This document shows, one piece after another, positions 1 through 6,382 of a stretch of 6,679 nucleotides of DNA. A model generated the notes under the pieces. It saw only the letters and a program-made list of their open reading frames with translations. It did not search any database and had not been told where the DNA came from. Source of the DNA: Paracoccaceae bacterium (lineage in GTDB: Bacteria > Pseudomonadota > Alphaproteobacteria > Rhodobacterales > Rhodobacteraceae); contig JALWQC010000204.1 in NCBI GenBank assembly GCA_027080755.1, positions 1 to 6,679 of the forward strand. Direction: 5' to 3'. Every line of letters begins with the position of its first letter. Position 1 is the stretch's first letter. A program made the translations under genes and the position numbers.

Positions 1-429
1 TTCCCGATGCGCCATCACCGTTTTGCAGTAGCTCATCAGGGCATCCCAGGACGACAGCACATTCTGCCCCAGCACCCGCGCCTGTGCCAGACGGTGGGCG
101 GCGGCCTCTACGATTTTCAGTTCCTGAATAACGGCATCCCCGACGCCCTGCAGCTGTGACAGTCTGGCGGGCGGGGCGGAAATCACGCGGTTGAAGTCCC
201 CGAATTCCGCCAGCAGATATTTCGCCAGCGGTTTGACATCGCGTCGGGGAATGGCGCGGAACAGCAGCAGTTCCAGCAATTCGTAATCCGCCAGCGCCGC
301 ACTGCCGGCGCGCATGAAACGGGCGCGCAGGCGGCGCCGGTGGTTGCTGCGGTGGGTATTGTCGATCGGGGTTGCCAGATCGAACAGGCCGGGGGCCTCG
401 GCAAAACGGGAATCGGGCAGGGTTTTCAT
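1..429 (-). CDS. radC: RadC family protein (JAB/MPN domain), N-terminal part only
   Basis: My own translation from the ATG at 429-427 gives 143 residues open to the window edge; the C-terminus lies outside. Residues about 30-115 match the RadC N-terminal region: a basic stretch RRRLRARFMRAG, then DYELLELLLFRAIPRRDVKP (residues 49-67), then a helix-hairpin-helix-like segment LSQLQGVGDAVIQELK (90-105). From about residue 120 (VLSSWDALMSYCKTVM) the JAB/MPN domain begins. The metal-binding JAMM motif expected there is beyond the edge, so catalytic competence cannot be judged. The biochemical role of RadC proteins is unsettled; the original DNA-repair assignment was withdrawn and they are often linked to competence or mobile DNA. 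The gene lies 34 bp downstream of map on the same strand. The ribosome-binding site is weak (GGCAGG directly before ATG). A CtrA-type box sits 22 bp upstream of the ATG, suggesting its own promoter control. Confidence 0.9.
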   Translation of the reverse strand, partial: MKTLPDSRFAEAPGLFDLATPIDNTHRSNHRRRLRARFMRAGSAALADYELLELLLFRAIPRRDVKPLAKYLLAEFGDFNRVISAPPARLSQLQGVGDAVIQELKIVEAAAHRLAQARVLGQNVLSSWDALMSYCKTVMAHRE

Positions 430-451
430 CCTGCCAGAGTGTTTCACATTG

Positions 452-467
452 GTTAATTCGCGGTTAA
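452..467 (-). promoter_or_regulatory. CtrA-type binding box TTAA-N7-TTAAC upstream of radC
   Basis: Read on the minus strand, 467 to 452 is TTAACCGCGAATTAAC, an exact match to the full CtrA consensus TTAA-N7-TTAAC established in alphaproteobacteria. It contains the map stop codon (466-464) and lies 22 bp before the radC start. The match is seen directly; binding and the direction of regulation are inference. Confidence 0.6.
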
Positions 468-1276
468 TCCCACGTCGGATAGAATTTTCCCGCCGGCGAG
501 AGGGTGAAAATCTCGTATCCGGTTTCGGTCACACCGATGGAATGTTCAAACTGCGCCGACAGGGTTTTGTCGCGGGTAACGGCCGTCCAGCCATCGGCCA
601 GAACCTTGGTAGAGGGCCGTCCGAGGTTGACCATCGGTTCAATGGTAAAGAACATGCCCGGCTCCAACACCGGACCCGTGCCCCATTTCCCGTAGTGCAG
701 CACATTGGGCGCGGTGTGGAAGGCCTGCCCCAGCCCGTGCCCGCAGAAATCGCGCACGACAGACATGCGGTAGCCCTCTACGAATTCCTGAATGGCGGCG
801 CCGATGTCGCCAAAGGTGTTGCCGGGTTTGACCTGCTCTATCCCTTTCATCAGGGAATCATGGGTGATGTCGATCAGACGCTCGGCCTTGCGGGACAGTT
901 TGCCGACCTTGTACATGCGGCTTGTGTCCCCGAACCAGCCGTCCAGAATGCAGGTTACGTCGATGTTCAGGATATCCCCGTCCTTCAGCCGCTTGTCCGA
1001 CGGGATACCGTGGCAGACAACATGGTTCAGCGAGATACAGGAGGCATGCTCATACCCGCGATAGCCGATCGTGGCGGAAATGGCGCCGCGGCTTTCGATA
1101 TAGTCCTGGATGCGTTTGTCCAGCTCGGCCGTGGTGACGCCGGGTTTGACGTGTTCGATAATCATATCGAGCGTTTCCGCCGCCAGCCGCCCCGAGGCTC
1201 GCATCCCCTCGAAATCCTGCTTTTCATAGATCAGGATGCCGTCCTTGTTCAGGTGCCCCCGTTTTTGACCTGCCAT
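464..1276 (-). CDS. map: Type I methionine aminopeptidase
   Basis: This dinuclear metalloenzyme removes the initiator methionine from nascent cytosolic proteins. The chosen start gives 270 residues, close to E. coli Map (264). All five metal ligands are visible and keep a constant +9 offset from E. coli: D106 (ILNIDVT), D117 (WFGDTSR), H180 (FCGHGLG), E213 (FTIEPMV) and E244 (QFEHSIG). The active-site histidines H89 (VVCHGIP) and H187 (GQAFH) are also present. The ATG at 1276 was chosen because it follows an AAGGGGG Shine-Dalgarno by 7 nt and gives the family-typical N-terminus. An in-frame ATG at 1321 would add 15 residues but has no ribosome-binding site and starts 7 bp after the sfsA stop. 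The gene lies between sfsA and radC, all on the minus strand and probably co-transcribed. Confidence 0.96.
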   Translation of the reverse strand: MAGQKRGHLNKDGILIYEKQDFEGMRASGRLAAETLDMIIEHVKPGVTTAELDKRIQDYIESRGAISATIGYRGYEHASCISLNHVVCHGIPSDKRLKDGDILNIDVTCILDGWFGDTSRMYKVGKLSRKAERLIDITHDSLMKGIEQVKPGNTFGDIGAAIQEFVEGYRMSVVRDFCGHGLGQAFHTAPNVLHYGKWGTGPVLEPGMFFTIEPMVNLGRPSTKVLADGWTAVTRDKTLSAQFEHSIGVTETGYEIFTLSPAGKFYPTWD

Positions 1277-1283
1277 CACGCGG

Positions 1284-1290
1284 CCCCCTT
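1284..1290 (-). promoter_or_regulatory. Shine-Dalgarno of map that decides its start
   Basis: AAGGGGG on the minus strand, 7 nt before the ATG at 1276. It lies inside the coding sequence if the upstream in-frame ATG at 1321 were used, and therefore argues for the shorter protein. Confidence 0.65.
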
Positions 1291-1327
1291 TAATACTGAG
1301 ATTTCCATCTTCTAACGCCATGCGGGG

Positions 1328-2032
1328 CTAAATGTCTAGCGGCAGTTCCCGCGCTAGCGACTGCCCCTTGTGCGACAAATCGGTGGCATAGCACAGCACC
1401 TCTACCCCTGCGGCCCGTGCCTTGGCGAAGGCTTCGGCGTAGGCGGGGTCTATGTCGCGGGCAAGGGTGAAGCGTTGTGCGCCGCTGTGTTGCACCAGAT
1501 ACAGCATCACGGCGCGCTGCCCTGCGGCCACCATCGCGGCCAGTTCCTGCAAATGTTTCGTCCCGCGTTTGGTGACCGAGTCGGGAAATTCCGCCAGCCC
1601 CGGGCGGCGCGACAGGGTGACGCTTTTGACCTCCAGATAACAATCGGGCAGGTCTTTGGCACGCAGCAGGAAATCGATGCGGCTGGACTGGCCGTATTTG
1701 ACCTCGGGGCGGATGTCGGGATAGGGGGCCAGCGCGGGGATCTTGCGGGCGTGCAGGGCCTCGGCCACGATTTTGTTGGCCATGGCGGTGTTGACGCAAA
1801 CCAGATTGCCGTCGGGCAGTTCCGCCAGTTCCCAGCTATAGCGCAGCTTGCGTTTGGGGTTGTCGTTGGGCTCCAGCCAGACAGTCAGCCCCGGATCCTT
1901 CAGCCCCGCCATGGAACCGGGGTTGGCGCAATGCGCGGTGACGGTTTTGCCATTCTCCAGCTTTACGTCGGCCAGAAAACGCTTGTATCTTTGCACCAGA
2001 GTTGCGCGGATCAGGGGGCGGGGATAGTCCAT
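1328..2032 (-). CDS. sfsA: SfsA family protein (DNA/RNA nuclease-like, sugar fermentation stimulation)
   Basis: This 234-residue protein is exactly the length of E. coli SfsA. Characteristic segments are KRFLADV near residue 17, TAHCANPGSM (32-41), SRIDFLL (117-123), CYLEVKSVTL (131-140), and DSVTKRGTKHL (151-161). D120, E134 and K136 form the D...ExK arrangement of a PD-(D/E)XK nuclease-like core. SfsA was named from a maltose-metabolism phenotype in E. coli and is reported as DNA-binding; its physiological role is still uncertain. The open frame extends upstream to 2305, but that part is antisense to the divergent CinA-like gene. The ATG at 2032 gives the conserved N-terminus MDYPRPLI. The ribosome-binding site is weak and falls in one arm of an inverted repeat. 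It is the first gene of the sfsA-map-radC series. Confidence 0.95.
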   Translation of the reverse strand: MDYPRPLIRATLVQRYKRFLADVKLENGKTVTAHCANPGSMAGLKDPGLTVWLEPNDNPKRKLRYSWELAELPDGNLVCVNTAMANKIVAEALHARKIPALAPYPDIRPEVKYGQSSRIDFLLRAKDLPDCYLEVKSVTLSRRPGLAEFPDSVTKRGTKHLQELAAMVAAGQRAVMLYLVQHSGAQRFTLARDIDPAYAEAFAKARAAGVEVLCYATDLSHKGQSLARELPLDI

Positions 2033-2034
2033 GC

Positions 2035-2061
2035 CCCTGCCTATCGCGCGGCAGGGTTTTT
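2035..2061 (+). terminator. Hairpin plus T5 (terminator-like) in the divergent spacer
   Basis: CCCTGCC at 2035-2041 pairs perfectly with GGCAGGG at 2050-2056 around an 8-nt loop and is followed by TTTTT at 2057-2061. On the plus strand this has the layout of a short intrinsic terminator and ends just before the Shine-Dalgarno of the CinA-like gene. On the minus strand the GGCAGGG arm lies directly before the sfsA ATG and could mask its ribosome-binding site. It could equally be a protein operator for the divergent pair. The structure is seen directly; the function is not known. Confidence 0.4.
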
Positions 2062-2064
2062 GAC

Positions 2065-2070
2065 AAGGAG
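2065..2070 (+). promoter_or_regulatory. Shine-Dalgarno of the CinA-like gene
   Basis: AAGGAG, 7 nt before the ATG at 2078. It is the canonical site that sets the start; the same reading frame is open far upstream, antisense to sfsA. Confidence 0.75.
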
Positions 2071-2077
2071 CAGACCA

Positions 2078-2803
2078 ATGAGCAACCCAACGGCGGCGAT
2101 GCTGGTGATCGGGGATGAAATCCTGTCCGGTCGCACGCAGGATACCAACACGCGGTTTCTGGCCGGAAAGCTGACCGACGCGGGCATTGATTTGCGAGAG
2201 GTGCGTGTTGTCGGAGATGAACAGGGGGATATTGTCGCCGCGCTCGATGCGCTGCGCGGGCGCTATGACTATGTGTTTACCTCGGGCGGGATCGGGCCGA
2301 CGCATGACGATATTACCGCCGATGCGGTTGCCGCCGCCTTTGGTGTGGGGATCGGTATTCGCGAGGATGCGCGCGCCATGCTGGCCACCAACTACAAGGA
2401 TCCGGAAAAAGAGCTGAACGCTGCGCGGTTGCGCATGGCGCGGATACCGGACGGGGCGGATCTGATTGACAATCCGGTGTCACGGGCGCCCGGGTTCCGG
2501 CTGGGCAATGTGCATGTGATGGCCGGCGTTCCGGCCGTGTTCCACGCGATGGTGGAATCCGTGCTGCCCGGCCTGAAGGGCGGGCGCCCCCTGCTGTCGG
2601 CCAGCGTGCCCTTTGCCGCCCCCGAGGGGCGTTTTGCCGCGCGGCTGGCGGATCTGGCGGCACAAAATCCGGACGTTTCCTTCGGCTCCTACCCCTTTGT
2701 GAAGGACGGGGTTTACGGGGCGAATGTGGTGGTGCGCGCCAGCGACCCCGCGCGTCTGGAACAGGCCCGCATGGCGCTGGAGGATCTGGCGGCGTCTATT
2801 TAG
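2078..2803 (+). CDS. Competence/damage-inducible protein A-like (MoaB/CinA-N molybdopterin-binding fold)
   Basis: This 241-residue protein has the MoaB/Mog-type fold shared by the CinA N-terminal domain and the N-terminal part of eukaryotic FAD synthases. Motifs in order are VIGDEILSGRTQDTN (10-24), FTSGGIGPTHDDIT (67-80), RMARIPDGADLIDNPVSRAPGF (119-140, in two parts), and VHVMAGVP (145-152). It ends after this domain plus a small alpha/beta tail. It therefore lacks the C-terminal nicotinamide-nucleotide amidase domain (PncC/CinA-C) of full-length CinA. Homologues are usually annotated as molybdopterin-binding or CinA-like; CinA-N domains of this group have been reported as ADP-ribose pyrophosphatases, but the substrate here cannot be read from sequence. 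The strong AAGGAG fixes the start. It is the only plus-strand gene, divergent from sfsA and overlapping the DUF1467 gene at its 3' end by 8 bp. Confidence 0.92.
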   Translation: MSNPTAAMLVIGDEILSGRTQDTNTRFLAGKLTDAGIDLREVRVVGDEQGDIVAALDALRGRYDYVFTSGGIGPTHDDITADAVAAAFGVGIGIREDARAMLATNYKDPEKELNAARLRMARIPDGADLIDNPVSRAPGFRLGNVHVMAGVPAVFHAMVESVLPGLKGGRPLLSASVPFAAPEGRFAARLADLAAQNPDVSFGSYPFVKDGVYGANVVVRASDPARLEQARMALEDLAASI

Positions 2804-3071
2804 GCGGCCCCATGCGGTTGTAAAAGTCGATGTCGCGGATCGACAATATGCCCGAGGTGATAAACCACACCAGCGGGATCCACAGCAGCAGGGTGATGGC
2901 TGTGACCCACAGGACCTTGCGGCCGATATCGGGGTTGACCGGCGCCGAGGCAGGTGTGCCCGGCACGACCTCGCCGTCCTGCTCCTGACTGCGCATGCCG
3001 ATGGGCAGGGCCATCAGAAACAGCATGAACCAGATAACGGCAAACAGCACGAGGGCGGATGTGATGGCCAT
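2796..3071 (-). CDS. DUF1467 family two-TM membrane protein
   Basis: This 91-residue protein has two clear hydrophobic segments, about residues 4-24 (LVLFAVIWFMLFLMALPIG) and 52-73 (VLWVTAITLLLWIPLVWF). A polar proline-rich loop (27-50) joins them, and a charged tail ends in NRMGPPK. The pattern and the short MRSQEQ segment after TM1 fit the DUF1467 family of alphaproteobacteria, which has no known function; inner-membrane location is inferred. The ATG at 3071 begins 1 nt after the TAA of the epimerase gene and has AGGTG as ribosome-binding site within that gene, so translation is probably coupled. The coding end overlaps the stop of the convergent CinA-like gene, leaving no room for a terminator between them. 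Confidence 0.85.
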   Translation of the reverse strand: MAITSALVLFAVIWFMLFLMALPIGMRSQEQDGEVVPGTPASAPVNPDIGRKVLWVTAITLLLWIPLVWFITSGILSIRDIDFYNRMGPPK

Positions 3072-3072
3072 G

Positions 3073-3477
3073 TTACACCTGTTCCAGTTCGATAAGGGTG
3101 CCGTTGAAATCTTTGGGATGCAGGAAAAGCACCGGTTTTCCATGCGCCCCGATTTTGGGCTCGCCACCACCCAGAACGCGGGCGCCGGATTCGGTCAGAC
3201 GGTCGCGGGCGGCCAGTATGTCGTCCACCTCGTAGCAGATGTGGTGAATGCCGCCGGCGGGGTTTTTCGCCAGAAAGGCAGTGATCGGGCTGTTGTCGCC
3301 CAGCGGGTGCAGCAGCTCTATTTTCGTGTTGGGCAGTTCTATGAAAACGACGGTCACGCCGTGGTCCGGCTCGTCCTGCGGCGGGTTGACCCTGGCCCCG
3401 AGCGTGTCGCGATACTGGGCGGCGGCGGCCTCCAGATCCGGCACGGCAATGGCGACGTGGTTCAGGCGTCCGATCAT
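3073..3477 (-). CDS. mce: Methylmalonyl-CoA epimerase
   Basis: This enzyme interconverts (2R)- and (2S)-methylmalonyl-CoA, feeding the B12-dependent mutase in propionyl-CoA and ethylmalonyl-CoA metabolism. The 134-residue protein is a vicinal-oxygen-chelate (glyoxalase-like) fold with two repeated modules. Metal-site residues are recognisable: H7 (RLNHVAIAV), E54 (TKIELLHPLG), H79 (GGIHHICYEV) and E130 (GTLIELEQV). KIGAHGKPVLFLHPKDFNG (108-126) is very close to the human mitochondrial enzyme MCEE. The ATG at 3477 follows AAGGGGG by 8 nt; the frame is open further upstream but overlaps the glycosyltransferase-like gene. It lies 28 bp after that gene and 1 bp before DUF1467. The mutase genes are not in this window. 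Confidence 0.95.
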   Translation of the reverse strand: MIGRLNHVAIAVPDLEAAAAQYRDTLGARVNPPQDEPDHGVTVVFIELPNTKIELLHPLGDNSPITAFLAKNPAGGIHHICYEVDDILAARDRLTESGARVLGGGEPKIGAHGKPVLFLHPKDFNGTLIELEQV

Positions 3478-3505
3478 AAGTGTATCCCCCTTGTTTTGGC
3501 TATGG

Positions 3506-4102
3506 TTACCCGTTGGGGCGGGCTGACGCAAGGTCCGCAAGCGTATCCACATCCCGACGGTGCGCAACGAAACCGCAAGGCGCGCCGTCAAGCGTGGCAA
3601 GGGTGTCGGCAAGGCTGTGCTCGCAAGACCAGCGCACATTTTCGAACAGCTTCGGGGCCAGCGGGCGGGCGCCGCGTCTGGCCCCTGCCAGCCAGAAACC
3701 GCCATCCTCTGCCGGTCCGAAGACATAGTCGTTGTGCCCCAGTACCGCAAAAGCCTGTGCGATATCCCTGCGCCCAACCCCCAGAATATCCCCCCCCATC
3801 AGAACCACGGGGCCGGCGGGGGTGGTGTGCAGGATATGACGCATCCGCGCCCCCAGATCGCCACGGATCTGGGCATCGCGCGGAATGCGGGCCGGCCAGA
3901 CGCGGCTGTTCAGGGCGGCGGGGGCGGGGGTAACCGACAGGCGCATTTCCCAGCGCGGGTCCTGCAGGCTGCGGATCAGGCGGGCGCTGTGCCGGCGGAA
4001 CCAGTTGGCCGCGGCCGTCATGCCGATATCGCGCCCCAGACGGGTTTTTACCTGTCCGGCGCGCGGCTCTTTCAGCATGATCACAAGGCGGGGCCGGCGC
4101 AT
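3506..4102 (-). CDS. TIGR04282/DUF2064 family glycosyltransferase-like protein
   Basis: This 198-residue protein has a GT-A/nucleotidyltransferase-like fold. Motifs in order are VIMLKEPRAGQVKTRLG (7-23), the nucleotide-sugar loop where the family has KxPxPGxVKTRL; LMGGDILGV (101-109), with D105 as the presumed metal/nucleotide aspartate; DYVFGPAEDGGFWLAG (125-140); VRWSCEHSLADTL (156-168); and RDVDTLADL (183-191). TIGR04282 members are annotated as arsenosugar-biosynthesis glycosyltransferases, but most are uncharacterised and no arsenic genes are seen here, so the name should be held loosely. The ATG at 4102 shares one base with the ptsP stop (TGATG), implying translational coupling. The proline usual after the aspartate in the GxDxP motif is leucine here (D105-I-L). 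An 8-base G run encodes M102-D105. Confidence 0.85.
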   Translation of the reverse strand: MRRPRLVIMLKEPRAGQVKTRLGRDIGMTAAANWFRRHSARLIRSLQDPRWEMRLSVTPAPAALNSRVWPARIPRDAQIRGDLGARMRHILHTTPAGPVVLMGGDILGVGRRDIAQAFAVLGHNDYVFGPAEDGGFWLAGARRGARPLAPKLFENVRWSCEHSLADTLATLDGAPCGFVAHRRDVDTLADLASARPNG

Positions 4103-6369
4103 CAGAAATAGGGCGCCCCGATAGAGGTCAGCCATGCCTCCAACGCGGGGCGCACGGATTGATCCCCCGAGGCCCGCGCCGCGTCGATCACCGCCTTGGT
4201 CTTGCCCAGATCGACATAGCGGATCAGCCGTTTTATCGGCCCGATAGAGGCCGGTCGCATCGATAGCGTCCGCAGCCCCATCGCGGCAAAGGCAAGGGCG
4301 TCCACGCTGCGGCCTGCATCCTCGCCGCAGAAGGATACGGGGGTGCCGATCTGGTCGCATTTCTGCGCGATCTGCTCGATGAAATTCAGATAACTGACGT
4401 TCAGCGTGTCATACCGCCGCCGCACCCGCTCGTTTTCCCGATCGGCGGCAAAGAAAAACTGTTTCAGATCGTTGCCACCGATGGAAATGAAGTCGGCCAT
4501 TTCGAAAAACTGGTCGGGGGCAAAGGCAAGGCTGGGGGTTTCCAGCATTGCGCCGATCTTGACGTCGCGCGGGACGGCATGGCGTTTCTGGCGCTCGGCG
4601 GCCAGCTCGTCCAGAAGCATCTGGCGGGCGTCGCGGAATTCGTCGAACTGGGCCACCATCGGGAACATGATCCGCAAAGGCCGCCCCTTGGAGGCCCGGA
4701 TCAGCGTCTGGAACTGCATCCGCATAAGCCCGGGCCGGTCCAGCCCCAGCCGGATCGCGCGCCAGCCGAGGGCGGGGTTCGGCTCGTCCTGCCGTTTCAT
4801 ATAGGGCAGCACCTTGTCCGAGCCGATATCGAGCGTGCGGAAGGTAACCGGCTTGTCCCCCGCGGCATCCAGAACCCGCGCATACAGATCGGACTGTTCC
4901 CGCCGGCGCGGCACGCTGGAGCGCAACAGGAACTGCAGCTCTGTGCGATAGAGGCCGACCCCCTCGGCGCCGGAACTGTGCAGCGAGGGCAGATCCGCCA
5001 TCAGCCCGGCATTCATTTCCAGCCGGATACGCTGTCCGTCGGTGGAAATGGCGGGCAGGTCGCGCAGGGCGGCGTATTCTTCCTGTGCTTCCTCGCGCAT
5101 GGCGACTTTTTCCATGAAGGCGCTTTTTACGGTTTCGTCGGGGCGCAGATGGGCAAGGCCGGCGTCCCCGTCCACCAGAATTTCGTCGCCGTTCAGGGCC
5201 TCGCGCGTGATGCGGGCGGCCTGGATCACCAGCGGAATGGCCAGGGCGCGGGCAACAATAGCCGCGTGCGAGCCGACGGAGCCTTCCTCCAACACCACGC
5301 CTTTGAGCTTGCGGCCATAGTCCAGCAGCTCGGCAGGGCCGATGTTGCGGGCGACGAGGATGGCATCCTCGGGCAGGTCCGCGCCGTTGCCGTCGCGCCC
5401 CGTCAGGATACGCAACAGGCGGTTGGACAGGTCGTCCAGATCGTGCAGACGTTCGCGCAGGTAGGGATCCGTCACCCGTTCCATACGGGTGCGGGTGTTG
5501 GACTGTTCCTTTTCCACGGCGACCTCGGCGGCCAGTCCGCGATCTATGGAAACCTCCATCCGCTGGCGCCAGCCCTTGTCGTGGGCGAACATGCGGTAGG
5601 CTTCCAGCACCTCGCGGTGTTCGCCTTTGACGGCAATCCGGTCGGCCTTCAGCATGCGGTCGATTTCGGTTTGCAGGGTCTGGAAGGCCTGCGAAAGGCG
5701 GCGTTTTTCCACCTCGGGGTCATCGGCCACGGGGTTGGAAATCACGATGTTGGGTTCATGCAGCACCACATGGCCGACGGCGACGCCCTCTTGTCCGACC
5801 AGCCCTTTGGCGAAAAACGGGCGCTGGTGGGGCATGGACATGGCTTGCTGGTTTTCGGCGGTAAAGGCGCCCAGCTCGGCCATTTCCGCGATAACCATGG
5901 CCACCACTTCCAGACCGTAGATTTCATCCTCGGTAAACTGGCGGGGGTCCTTGCTTTGCACAACCAGCACGCCGAGGACCTCGCCCAGACGCTGGATCGG
6001 CACGCCAAGGAAAGAGGAAAACACCTCTTCGCCGGTTTCGGGCATGTAGCGGAACCCCTTGGCAGCGGGGGCATCCATGGCCTGCACCGGGCGGGCCTGT
6101 TCGGCAATGCGCCCGACCAGCCCCTGCCCGACACGCAGGCGGGTCTGGTGGACGGATTCGGGGTTAAGCCCCTCTGTCGCGCACAGCTCCAGTGTTTTTT
6201 CGTCGCGCCGCAGGTAGATCGAACACACATCCGCATCCATCGAACAGGCGATGATATAGGTGATTTTGTCCAGCCGCTCCTGCCCCTCGCCCTGTTCGGC
6301 AAGGATGTCGCGCAGGCGTTTCAGCAGCGTGCGGGAATCAACCCCTTTTTCCGGCTTGTCCTCGGGCAA
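4102..6369 (-). CDS. ptsP: Phosphoenolpyruvate--protein phosphotransferase PtsP (enzyme I-Ntr)
   Basis: First enzyme of the nitrogen PTS: it autophosphorylates with PEP and passes phosphate to NPr and then EIIA-Ntr, a cytosolic signalling chain. The 755 residues contain an N-terminal GAF domain (about 18-165; known in this family to sense nitrogen status), then the enzyme I N-terminal domain (about 185-310). Next is the swivelling phosphohistidine domain with H368 (GSVGSHAAIVARALAIP), then the PEP-binding barrel: GAEGVGLYRTELQFL (467-481), TFRTLDIGSDKVLPYMK (509-525), NPALGWRAIRLGL (531-543), MLETPS (608-613), SIGGNDLKQF (629-638), and catalytic C681 (SFCGEDAGR). The start is TTG at 6369: an in-frame stop lies 12 bp upstream and no ATG or GTG is available before residue 44. 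AAGGGGG precedes it by 6 nt. The gene follows lysC and overlaps the next gene by one base. Confidence 0.97.
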   Translation of the reverse strand: MPEDKPEKGVDSRTLLKRLRDILAEQGEGQERLDKITYIIACSMDADVCSIYLRRDEKTLELCATEGLNPESVHQTRLRVGQGLVGRIAEQARPVQAMDAPAAKGFRYMPETGEEVFSSFLGVPIQRLGEVLGVLVVQSKDPRQFTEDEIYGLEVVAMVIAEMAELGAFTAENQQAMSMPHQRPFFAKGLVGQEGVAVGHVVLHEPNIVISNPVADDPEVEKRRLSQAFQTLQTEIDRMLKADRIAVKGEHREVLEAYRMFAHDKGWRQRMEVSIDRGLAAEVAVEKEQSNTRTRMERVTDPYLRERLHDLDDLSNRLLRILTGRDGNGADLPEDAILVARNIGPAELLDYGRKLKGVVLEEGSVGSHAAIVARALAIPLVIQAARITREALNGDEILVDGDAGLAHLRPDETVKSAFMEKVAMREEAQEEYAALRDLPAISTDGQRIRLEMNAGLMADLPSLHSSGAEGVGLYRTELQFLLRSSVPRRREQSDLYARVLDAAGDKPVTFRTLDIGSDKVLPYMKRQDEPNPALGWRAIRLGLDRPGLMRMQFQTLIRASKGRPLRIMFPMVAQFDEFRDARQMLLDELAAERQKRHAVPRDVKIGAMLETPSLAFAPDQFFEMADFISIGGNDLKQFFFAADRENERVRRRYDTLNVSYLNFIEQIAQKCDQIGTPVSFCGEDAGRSVDALAFAAMGLRTLSMRPASIGPIKRLIRYVDLGKTKAVIDAARASGDQSVRPALEAWLTSIGAPYF

Positions 6370-6375
6370 CGGCGG

Positions 6376-6382
6376 CCCCCTT
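6376..6382 (-). promoter_or_regulatory. Shine-Dalgarno of ptsP overlapping the lysC stop
   Basis: AAGGGGG, 6 nt before the TTG start at 6369. Its first base is the last base of the lysC stop codon TAA. This supports the unusual TTG start and coupling to lysC translation. Confidence 0.7.

Noticed and set aside
314..1315. 333-codon open frame on the plus strand
   Set aside because: Antisense to radC and map; no recognisable domain and no convincing ribosome-binding site.
2002..2028. Possible plus-strand promoter TTGCGC ... GATAGT before the CinA-like gene
   Set aside because: Spacing is 15 bp and both hexamers match poorly; such matches are expected by chance.
2060..2065. Perfect TTGACA resembling a -35 element on the plus strand
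   Set aside because: It abuts the Shine-Dalgarno of the CinA-like gene; a matching -10 would fall inside the coding region at about 2083, where none is seen.
2038..2066. Possible sfsA promoter TTGTCA-N17-TAGGCA on the minus strand
   Set aside because: The -10 match is poor, and transcription would begin at or after the ATG. Not strong enough to annotate.
1370..2077. Upstream extension of the CinA-like reading frame
   Set aside because: This part is antisense to sfsA. The AAGGAG and the conserved N-terminal motif place the start at 2078.
2033..2305. Upstream extension of the sfsA frame
   Set aside because: It runs antisense through the CinA-like gene; the ATG at 2032 gives the exact family length of 234 residues.
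3914..3930. G-rich stretch on the plus strand that might form a G-quadruplex
   Set aside because: Only three runs of three or more G are present, and it lies in codons for Ala/Pro residues of the glycosyltransferase-like gene.
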